64,000 bases of DNA, from assembly GCA_026874595.1 (NCBI GenBank), contig CM049320.1:48994714-49058713 (forward strand). Direction: 5' to 3'. Position 1 is the stretch's first letter. Every line of letters begins with the position of its first letter. The notes under the pieces are model-generated. The model saw only the letters and a program-made list of their open reading frames with translations, had not been told where the DNA came from and ran no database searches. The position numbers were made by a program, and so were the translations under genes. Positions 36,501 through 46,177 of this stretch are shown here, one piece after another. The DNA is from Sipunculus nudus (lineage: Eukaryota; Annelida; Sipuncula; Golfingiida; Sipunculidae).

Positions 36501-39465
36501 GAATATTCCCCCCTCACATTTGGCACACGTGTAACACACGGTCAAATCAGTCTAATTATAGTTCACCATCTTTAGGATTTTTTTGTGAACGTGATTTTGT
36601 CCTCAAATTCGATAGGCAAAGTCTTTCAACCAAAGTCTCAGAGGATTTGGAAACTGGTGACCATATATATTGATCTTAATTTTTCTCTTGTACAACCAGT
36701 TATGATTGGATTCAGTCTTATCAGTGACCCATCACTTAAGGAAGAACCCCTTTGAATATAAAGACTATAATGTCATACTAGTCACCTGAGCGTCATGCAC
36801 CATTGGTCAATGGTTGTTGTATGGACTATCAGTCTTTTTCGTTGCTGATGGTGCGGTTTTGCCAGACTTTCTAAACCATTTTACCTTCTTTACTTAATTT
36901 TTTTTCAACTGAATAACTATTCAAAGCATTGTGTTCATGAATATAGATATGTTAACAAACTAATAAACTAGGAGCATATATAAACATGAAAGGTAACCAA
37001 ACCATAAAGGATTTGAAGTTTATACTTGTTCATAAATACAACATGATATGCTCGATAAAATGCTGGAAATGGGAATTAACGTTTGATAAATCCGACCAGC
37101 GTCTTCAATGAAAAAACGGAATGCATTTCATATTCTTAAAATAAAACACACCAAAGCAAATAGGTTGCTTGTCAGAATTATATTTAAGGTAACTGTGACG
37201 TGACCAGCACTAACTCTCTGTACCTTGTGTTATTAATTAAACGGCAGTTTAAATCATTATATCCCGTGGGCGATGTGATATTCATCAGAGCAGCAAGTTA
37301 ATAACCTGTAGAGCTAACTCCAGGGTGCGGTTAGGGTGTCTCTGAATAATTCTGCCTCTGCGGTAAATAAACCTTGAATTAATCAGAAGAGCAGTCATTC
37401 TAGCCTGAGAGCTATTTTTATCCCCCTGAGCCCTGCCCTGCGCATGCTGAAAACATTACACCCTGCTAACCGCAAGTTAAACTGTAACCTACGGCAGGAG
37501 CACTATTAATTCAGCTGAATGTTTCCCACCTGACGTTGTGCTGAACAGCAAAGTATTCTGCTAATATTTGCAAGATTTAATCAAATATTTGGCACTCGTG
37601 AAGCATTTTATATGTGGAAATACCAGAAAATTATTAAAACAAAAAATCAAAATTATTTATAATTCATGAATATCCCGAATGTCTCATGTTTCCTGTTGTT
37701 GTAGATGACAAAGATGGATGTTGATATGCCTCTCTATTTAGAGAAATCTTTTATTTTATTTTGAGCAAAAAAATAAGTTTTATGAGCTGATTTTATTTAA
37801 AAAATTATGGTTTATATAAAATATATAATGAAGTCTATGCAATATCTAAATTTTTATATTTTAATAGGCTGATAACTGTCAGTGACGGAACTGCAGATTT
37901 TTTTGTCGACTTCATGTGCCGAGGGCCAAGCTGAGTGACGCCCCATTTCCCAGCCTTGTTTGTTCCCGGCCATTACTGCACTAGAAATCAGATGCAAAGT
38001 TACAACCTCATTAATATCTATTATTACGAGACATTAGCATGGCTGTTTATTGCAAACAACTTACGTATTATAGTCCTAAGTCTGTCTGCTTTCATAAGGC
38101 ATTAACACCCCGCTTAATCAGCCTTTCTGGATAGTCGGAAATACCTTCAGGCAATTCATGTATCGTGCAATTAGATTGTCATCGGGCAAGGCAAACTAAA
38201 AGATCAAACAAACTAAAGGGCCGAACTCATATATATAATGAAATTTGCATGTCCATATATATATTTTTGTATATTAGTAAAAATGCACATGTTACTAGAG
38301 ACCCGAGGCTTTATTGGGGCAAGGCTTCGTTAAATTTATTCTTTTGTGAATCTAAAGTCCACACCTGCCCTCAATGTTCAACAAAAAAAAAACGTGATTT
38401 AGCGGGTCAGTGTGTGTACCTTATGACTTGTTTTCTGTGCGCAGGCTCGCTGAATCTGGTTCTCTGCCTGGTATGATGCGGTCCTCAGCTTTGGCCATAA
38501 GAAGCAAGGCTGGCTCGGCAGATCAAATATCGTGTTTTTGTAGGTTCGCCGGAGCCATGTGCTGCGCGGGCGTTCCTGGCGCCCTTCCGAACACCGCCCA
38601 ATTCAACTGAAGCACGACTTACCAGAGAGCTGTGTGACTGAAGAACCGGCTAGTTGTATAAACGTTTATTCCGGCGGTATTATGTTTACACAGGCTAGCT
38701 GATTACTAAGCCTCCATGCAATATATTCCCGGGGCTTACAGCTGTGCTTTTACTTTCTGACACAGGGCTGATGATTCACAAACTCACACGCACACACACA
38801 CAGAAAGATGTAGGGTACATACACAAACTACTGCTAATATATGAACAAAAAATGAACCCGCAACAAAACACTGCTTGTTAACATACATCTGTATATGACA
38901 GTATTGCTGGCGTCTCTTTGTGTATGAGCTTAGTGTGAGCAAATATCTCATCTGTGTTCTACATGAACCTGCGTGGTTTCTGGTCACGTGGTGTATGTGC
39001 AGGAGCTATAAATAGACATCACCTGAGGAAGCAGATCTTGATGAGCATGAGGCCCTGGTAACAGATGGGGGTGTATATAAAGTCCTTATCTCCCTCCTTC
39101 ATCATGTCATCCGGAGTCCTTGTCCTCATAATGACGTATGCTCCTGAAAATTTGTGTGGAATTGACAAGAAACAATACAAGGTCCGCCGAGAGAACCCCT
39201 AACTCTTTTGCTTTTATACCATAAATATTTGCTAACAGTGCAACATTATAAGCACTTATGGTTGTATGCATATGCGATGGTGTTTTCTGTATTAAATATT
39301 GTTCACACATGCTGATACGTAGTACCAAGATTTTCCAAAAGACTTCTGTATTGTTCCTGGCACATACTTGATACAGTTGGTCAGGACGTCTGTCGACAGC
39401 TCTGACTCTGGTGGCCGTCCATTGACAGTCTGACCACCAGGACTGGCTTAAGGCCTCCTTTGAGA
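30547..39465. other. Central part of intron 1 of gene A; no further exon recognised
   Basis: Mostly AT-rich, unique-looking DNA. 35450-36800 contains repeated phrases (ttctcagctgtggtt, ctgaaacctggtgtg, gactgccaaa, tgtaattttattc) of a dispersed family also found at 45170-45400. C/G runs occur at 34050-34064, 34259-34277, 34301-34308 and 34683-34700. A TATA-like ctataaatag (39006) has no gene attached. The GC-rich patch at 38447-38610 is discussed under rejected items. Confidence 0.55.
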
Positions 39466-39470
39466 TTTAG

Positions 39471-39838
39471 AGACAGGAAGACAACTCTTGTCCATCTTCC
39501 ACCAGGTCTCTTATTTGAGTTTTAGAGACAGGAAGATAACTCGTCTCCATCTTCCACCAGGTCTCTTTTTTGAGTTTTAGAAACAGGAAGACAACTCTTC
39601 TCCATCTTCCACCAGGTCTCTTATTTGAGTTTTAGAGACAGGAAGACAACTCTTCTCCATCTTCCACCAGGTCTCTTATTTGAGTTTTAGAGACAGGAAG
39701 ACAACTCTTCTCCATCTTCCACCAGGTCTCTTATTTGAGTTTAGAAACAGGAAGACAACTCTTCTCCATCTTCCACCGGGTCTCTTATTTGAGTTTTAGA
39801 GACAGGAAGACTACTCGTCTCCATCTTCTTGCCACCAG
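39471..39838. repeat. 55-bp minisatellite, about 7 copies, intron 1 of gene A
   Basis: Unit agacaggaagacaactcttc, then tccatcttccaccaggtctc, then ttatttgagttttag. Copies start at about 39471, 39526, 39581, 39636, 39691, 39745 and 39800 and are nearly identical, so the expansion is recent. Confidence 0.95.
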
Positions 39839-40999
39839 GCATGTCCTTCCACTCCGGCCTGCATGTACCTGTTCCGCCGGTGTATTACATCACTCGAAGA
39901 AGTACAAGTATTAAAAATAATTAATTTTTATACAGCCCACCCTTTGTATACAGATAAGGATAATCGTTATGAAATGAGGTTATTAATAAACAAATTAGAT
40001 CTGCATAAAAGGAACCACATTAAGTTTTTTCCCATTATATTCCAGGTGGATTATTGTCGCTAGCATTGGTAAAAGATGTTCAGGATATAATGTACCTGTT
40101 TCCTTTTCGGGGGGGGGGGGGGGAATCTGAGACGGTACAGGCTGGTGGAACGCTGACGTGTGCTATGTCTTGCGACCAGCAGTTGGCCAACATCAACATA
40201 TTTCTGGGTAAATCTAATTGTGCAGCAGAAACAAACAAGCCCCAAGAATAACAGGCGTATCCCCGATATCAAGGTGCCTAAAACCGGCCTGCTCCGTTAC
40301 TGTGTCCATCAGGCAGACACATCTCACTGGTTTCTACCAGCCACCGAGACGCTATGATAATCTGTATGATAACTAGGTACACATCGCATCAGTTTATGTA
40401 TATATACAGCAGTAAAAGTAAAAAAAAAAAAAAACACACTCACATGACAATACGGAATAAAATGAAACTTGGGTCAAAAGTGACACATGGTAATTTACCT
40501 GGGTTGGCCTTGGAATAATATCTGGACAGTAACAACCTGATGAGCACAAACCTCAGGACAAATGGGTCACAGACTCGCTGTCTGCTGGTAAGTGGCCTCG
40601 GGTATACCTCGGGGAACGAGACAATTAAAGGATAGCCATCCCCCTCCTGCCCGGTAACCAGCATATTTGTATAATGTCCTCTGATTATATTCATTCCAAA
40701 GCAAACAGAGCTCGGGAGATACGTCAAAGGCCCTCGTATACATCTGATGAAGTATTTTGCCATACATGGATAGCCTGACAAACGGACGGCGTGACTCCTC
40801 AGTCCTCACACAGTGGATATATGCTACATTCTTTCAGTAATTCCAAGATGTTCAGACAAGTGAGACGGGGAATCGGATTGTGCATGCAAATTTTTATAGG
40901 AAGTGTGCACATATTATGGTCAAACTACACCTGGCATTATATAACAATAAATGTAACGTCCAGTAATTATGTTGATACACAGTATTGGTATGATGGGTA

Positions 41000-41431
41000 T
41001 GGCTGAAAGGAGTACTCGAGTACTCGAGTCTGGGTAATACTTACCGAGTACTCGAGTCCAAATTCGGACTCTAGTACTCGTGTATGTACATGTATATATG
41101 AATATAACTGTAAATTTACTGGCAGTCTGGGCCTATTTATTCATTATCGAAGTAAAAATCATACTGTACAGTTTATTTCGAAGAGACTTACATTTATGAG
41201 TTATATACTTTCGAATGGATTTTTCAACTCTGTTTAATTTTAGTATTTATATCTATTTCTTCGTTTGGATAAAGTCAAGCCGTCACGAAGTCAAATTTAT
41301 GTATTTTTTTGCGTCGATAAACAGATGTCCCTTTAACTTTACAGCGTTGCCATGGTAACGAGTACTCGAGTCCGAGTCGGGTAATGCCTATTGGGTACTC
41401 GAATCCAAATGTTTGTACCCGTTTCAGCCCT
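41000..41431. mobile_element. Possible hAT-like MITE with gagtactcgagt repeats
   Basis: The left end atggctgaaaggagtactcg and right end tacccgtttcagccct are roughly inverted. Each subterminal region carries several copies of gagtactcgagt, and aattcggactc and gggtaatnc phrases recur at both ends. About 430 bp with no ORF of note. A clean 8-bp target duplication is not evident, so the class is a guess. Confidence 0.45.
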
Positions 41432-43084
41432 AAATTGATGGGCCAATCAAAGAGACAGCCGAAATGTCGATCGATCAATAACATTTAAATATGGATCTGG
41501 ACCCAATCGTCTCCAATGAATCCCTATGAATTTTCAAGAAATCTTGATGAAGGGTGGGACATTAGTTAAACATCAGTTGTTTAAATTTTTGGGACAGATA
41601 GGTCAATATTTTTAACAGTTCTGGATTTGGATGAATGCGTTATGCGGAGGTATGTGCTCTGTGGCTGCTTTCTAGTATTATGTGATTTGAACAGACGTTA
41701 TGTCCTTCGTGAAGGAGTTGGTCGTCCCCTGATTCAGGATACGGAGGATGGTGGGCGGGCCTTCCCGGCATTCCACTTTCAAAGGCCTACTCCATCCGGT
41801 GTCAGCTGAAACAAGGTGTTCCACGCACTGAGTCATAACCTTACCGCAGGCGGACTGAAATACACTCCCTATAGAGTGGGTGTGACGGCCGCTAGATGGC
41901 GATCATATGTATATCTGTTGTTTTAAATATTAGAGGCTAGATCAAAACTATTTTATCCTTGCTGTCAATATACATCAACATTTAACCGTGTCTTAAAGAA
42001 CAGTTGATACCATTAAGACCGTTTCAAAATGCTTAACGATTTTTATTTTAAATTCACCGAAATCCCTTCTTTGACCTGGGCAGGACACCACCATTAGAAA
42101 GGGGTCACAACTAAAGGCAAGTCGAAAAACAGTACTGGGCGCTTAATTCTAAAAGAAATTTAGTAACTAAATACTTCTAACTCAAGCCGGGAAAAAGCAC
42201 TTGTATTCATAACATATAGTAATCTTACAGTACTATATGTCCCTTAGGCCTGTTTCGGGTTTCCTGAAACTGTGAAAGTTAGTTAGCTTATTGATGGATA
42301 CCGGATGGCTCTTTTTCCATCCTCTTGAGGTCTGGCCTTACGGTAGTAGGTCACGTATGTAACAAATAGACCTGGAACATGAGGTAGCTACACCTGTATA
42401 TTATAGTGTTTTGTCCGTCGTCGTCTGTGTCATTTCTTGTGAACGCGATAACTTTTGAAGGACCAAATATGTCGGAATAGAAATTATTTGTGAATGCTGT
42501 GACTTTTGAAGTAGTCTGTATTTTTATCCTGAAATTAGGGGATTTTAGGCCCGTAGGGAGGGAGGCGTGTCTGTGTTTGAATAACAAAAACACCTTCAGT
42601 CTTGTTTACCCTTTGGATGTTATTTCTGTTTGATCTGACTTCGTATTTAAGCTGTCACTGTCACCCAGCCATCTTCGTGTTCATCAGTTTGAGCATATTG
42701 TTAATTATTGCTACATTGTTATTAAGGCTGCAACAATCAATTTCAACAGTGATGCATCTTTCTCAACATAGGTTACAGTGATATCTATCAACCAAGCATA
42801 CACCATGTCTGTCATTGTATCCACCAAAACAGAGTTTTGCGAATTCAATGTTTTCATGCGGGTTCCGCCACCGCCGCCGCCGTTTCCGGAGAACGCATCT
42901 GAGACCCTTGGACAGATCTTTCCTAAACCCAGCATAATTTTTCGCTCACATGTGAACTGGTGCGTAAAAAGACTGGTTGCGCCTTCCTGCAATTCTTTTA
43001 ATGCAGTATGAAAATGGGTATCTGGATTCTGTGTATTGGTCTGAAATATGACATGTCCATTAATCTTGTTGAGTTTTTCATGAA

Positions 43085-43605
43085 GACCAAACAGGTGGCG
43101 CCACCTACCTTCCCGTTTTCGTGGAATATATTGATGTCATTTTCTTAGGGAAAATGTGTCCATTGTGGCGTCCATCCGTCCGTTTGCTTTGGGTGAAAAT
43201 CGCTCATATCTCAGGATGGATGTATCAACCTAAAATTTTGCATGTTTATCCGTCATGGAAAGCTTTGTTGTAGACCTGACAGGTGGCGCTACCTGCCGTT
43301 CCCTTTTAACATAATACATTGATGCCCTTTTTTTCAATAGTAGATTGGTGTCTCGGCCTGAAATTTTGCATGTTTATCCGTGTCTGCTAGATTTTCTATT
43401 CACCAGACTAGTGGCACCACCTGCAATCACATATTTTTAGAATACGTTCATGCATTTATCTCAAGACTGGTTTAATGTATCAGCCTGAAATGTCACGTGT
43501 CCATAGATTCTGGATACCTCCACAAGCCTTGTGGCGCCACCTACAATCGTTTTAACAGTGCGTAGATCCATCACTGACAAGACAGGTGGTGCACCTTTTC
43601 GTTTT
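43085..43605. repeat. Degenerate repeats with a palindromic aggtggcgccacct core
   Basis: About five related blocks, each with a version of aggtggcgccacct (a perfect 14-bp palindrome at 43093-43106; variants near 43280, 43406, 43527 and 43583). They are followed by cgttttcgtagaatatattg-like sequence and preceded by cctgaaattttgcatgttta-like sequence. Spacing is about 55-190 bp. Related single copies lie at 23021, 23350, 35640 and 45170. Confidence 0.6.
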
Positions 43606-43745
43606 CGTAGAATATATTGAATATATTTTGAACATTTTCCATAAATTTAACCATTTAATTCTGTTCAGTGTCCAGTATGCCAATCTACATTGTATTATGT
43701 CTAAGCAAGTGACTTTTTCGTAAGGGTATATATCATTATACATTG

Positions 43746-43747
<2 letters not shown>

Positions 43748-43830
<83 letters not shown>
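43748..43830. repeat. (TA)n microsatellite, about 41 units, just upstream of gene A exon 2
   Basis: The longest pure TA tract in the window. It ends about 300 bp before the exon 2 acceptor. Confidence 0.97.
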
Positions 43831-43832
<2 letters not shown>

Positions 43833-44134
43833 TGTTGCTCAGCGAATTGCCAATTGCTGTTATCAGACTGAGGCAAGGGTTATCGGTTATAACAACACTT
43901 ACCAAGAGCAAAACTGACAGAAAAGTGATCTGGTACATTTACTCACCGCCTTGTCTTGAAATCACGATATAATTTCTGGAACCTGGAGTACTCTTGCTGA
44001 AGGGGGTACAATCAGGATCAGATATCACATATTGTAACATCAGTGTCGTCGTAGAACAACCCTGTATAAGCTACATTTTTAATATAGTTTAATATTGCAA
44101 TTTCGTTACTGATGCCATGTTGATTTGGTTTCAG

Positions 44135-44287
44135 GTGAAGGTTACAAGAAGGCCACCCAGGCACTGATTACTATTGGACTAATCGGGTTGCTCATCGCAT
44201 TCCTCCTCGTGTGCCTGTACATGTGTATCCACTCAATCAGCAAAAACTCCACCATCCTGGCTCTGGTCATCGTACTCTTCCTGTCAG
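44135..44287 (+). CDS. Gene A exon 2 (TM2 and first part of TM3)
   Basis: Acceptor ggtttcag ends at 44134 and the first two bases (gt) complete the phase-1 codon left by exon 1. The exon is 153 bases. It codes for residues 72-122 plus one base: EGYKKATQ, TM2 (about 80-102, ALITIGLIGLL..YMC), the short HSISKNST loop, and the start of TM3 (STILALVIVLFLS). Donor ctgtcag|gtaagttt at 44288, phase 1. The paralog B exon matches at about 32 of 45 residues from ATQA onward. The 3' end of this exon is the first copy of the 80-bp tandem repeat described separately. Only this donor joins exon 3 in frame. Confidence 0.88.
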
Positions 44288-44630
44288 GTAAGTTTCCTCA
44301 CCGCTCCGACACTCAATCAGTAAAAACTCTACCATCCTGGCTCTGGTCATCGTACTCTTCCTGTCAGGTAAGTTTCCTCACCGCTCCGACACTCAATCAA
44401 TAAAAACTCTACCATCCTGGCTCTGGTCATCGTACTCTTCCTGTCAGGTAAGTGTCTTCACCGCTCTGACATTCAGTCAATAAAAACTCTACCATCCTGG
44501 CTCTGGTCATCGTACTCTTCCTGTCAGGTAAGTGTCTTCACCGCTCTGACATTCAGTCAATAAAAACTCCACCAATCTGTCTCTGGTCATCGTACTCTTC
44601 CTGTCAGGTAAGTGTCTTCACCGCTCTGAC
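44231..44630 (+). repeat. Five-fold 80-bp tandem duplication of exon 2 end plus splice donor
   Basis: Copies begin at 44231, 44311, 44391, 44471 and 44551. Each carries the exon part actcaatcag..ctctggtcatcgtactcttc and a complete donor ctgtcag|gtaagt, so potential donors lie at 44288, 44368, 44448, 44528 and 44608. Because 80 is not a multiple of 3, the second donor would shift exon 3 out of frame. Reading on past it meets a TAA at 44401-44403, so donors 3-5 would all follow a stop. Copies 1-2 have gtaagttt and 3-5 gtaagtgt, showing stepwise growth. Confidence 0.97.
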
Positions 44631-44924
44631 CGCAATTCATGAAAGTCCCAAAGGAACCAATTTAAAAGACCTTGGAAATGCGATATCCTACATCATGTTC
44701 ATGTGCAATCAGTTTACAGACTATCTCAGCCAACAAATCAATAATGTATACAGTAACTGGCGGAGTATCAGCTACAACAGGCCATGGTAGAGTGATCAAC
44801 AAACAGGTCATCATACTTCTTATAGACCAGTATGCAGTTACGAGACTAGCACCATTCAGATGAAAAAATAACATTGTCTGATGTACACATGTTCAGTATT
44901 GTGTAAACCATCTCTGAATCCGTT

Positions 44925-44959
44925 TTAAGCTCAGCTGACTGTAAGTCAGCTGAGCTTAA
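44925..44959. repeat. Perfect 16-bp palindrome with 3-base loop
   Basis: ttaagctcagctgact (44925-44940) and its exact inverse (44944-44959) are separated by gta. The arm contains cagctgag, the start word of the dispersed cagctgagcgtcatgacc repeat, and a gtctgtccgtccg tract follows at 44990. It is therefore probably the end of a dispersed element in intron 2 of gene A. Confidence 0.85.
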
Positions 44960-46025
44960 GGGGTCGGTTAACGTCCGTCTTCCGTCCGTCTAGCTGTCTG
45001 TCTGTCCGTCCGTATGTTAGACTGGCACGTTTTAACCCCGTAGAACCTTAACACTTGTAATTGAATATCCAGTAAATATTTCTTTTAAAACTGAAATTAG
45101 GCCACTGTGACCTATATCCTCCGAGCCATGATATTGACCATGACTAGGGTTGTCGGTAACCTAAAACTCGTGGCGCCAACTACATAATTCTAATTTGTAC
45201 GATTTTCTCTGTTTTTGAGATCGTCAAATGATAGCAGTTTTGTCAGTCTCTCGACAGTGGTTTCATCTAATGTCCCGAAACCTGATGTGTTTATTGATTA
45301 TGACTGGTTTCTTCAGTTCCTGAAGACAATTGGCGCCACTGTGGCTTCATCTAGTATTCTGAAACCTTATGTGTTATTAGGGCACCGCTTGGATAAGAAG
45401 ATGCCCTATAGTATTTATCCTGTCCGTCCGTCTGTTCGTCTAACTGTATTGCTGTCAAATTTGTTACCTGATGATAACTCCAGTTTCGATTGACAAATTG
45501 ATTTGGATTGATTTCAAACTTGAATTATATTAGACCCATCTCTAAAGCAAGAACTCTATTGATTTTTTTGGGTCATGAGGCCGAAGGTCAAGGTCACAGA
45601 ACCCATTTTTTTTAGAAAGACTGTGGATAAATTTTAAGCCAAACTTTTCATCCCAAAGCTTCCATCTAGCACATATAGGTGACCTGCAAACAGAAAATGA
45701 ACCTGATTGATTAAGGGGGTCACAAGGTCAAATGTCAAGGTCAATTAGTTAATAGTGGTAGCTCCAGTTTCGGTAGACAAATTGGCTTCAAACTTTATCA
45801 CAGGACCCACATTTTGAAAAACTCATAAATATATCTTTATAGACAAATTCAGCTGATTATAGAAATATTCTCATATTTTATTTCAATCGAGCGCCGTGGC
45901 CAACAGGTTCTTTGTAATAATTTGTGCTCATTCACAAAATGAATATGACATTTTGTTAAGATAAATCAACATGCGTTCCCTCAATCATGTCATGTCGTAT
46001 GATGTTAGTTTATCTTATCTTTCAG

Positions 46026-46177
46026 TACTCTTCATCCTGATCGGTCTGATCGTTTATGGAGCAAAGGCGCCCAACGTCAGCTGGTCGTACATTGTGACGG
46101 TGGTGGCGGGAATCCTGACGTTGGTTGCTGGGATACTAGCGGTTCTCCAGATGCGGGAATCCGGTGTCCGTGTGTGA
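46026..46177 (+). CDS. Gene A exon 3 (end of TM3, TM4, C-tail)
   Basis: Acceptor tatctttcag ends at 46025. The bases ta complete the phase-1 codon (Val123). The exon codes for the rest of TM3 (LFILIGLIVYGAK), a short loop (APNVSWS), TM4 (about 144-164, YIVTVVAGILTLVAGILAVL) and a basic tail QMRESGVRV, stop TGA at 46175-46177. The exon 2/3 junction cuts through TM3. Its length, 152 bases, equals the last exon of gene B, and 27 of 49 residues agree. The ORF can be extended upstream to 45971, but that part is intron: it lacks similarity to B and precedes a good acceptor. Confidence 0.88.

Noticed and set aside
38447-38610. Possible second copy or alternative first exon of gene A (acceptor-like ttttctgtgcgcag, then ttcgccggagccatgtgctgc resembling exon 1 around GLAGAI)
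   Set aside because: Similarity is limited to about 40 bases. The frame does not continue into a transmembrane segment, no GLW motif follows, and no donor is evident. It may be chance in GC-rich DNA; a transcript map would decide.
39000-39085. Two TATA-like boxes (ctataaatag at 39006 and gtatataaag at 39073) suggesting a promoter
   Set aside because: No ORF or exon follows in a sensible position, and TA-rich words are common in this window.
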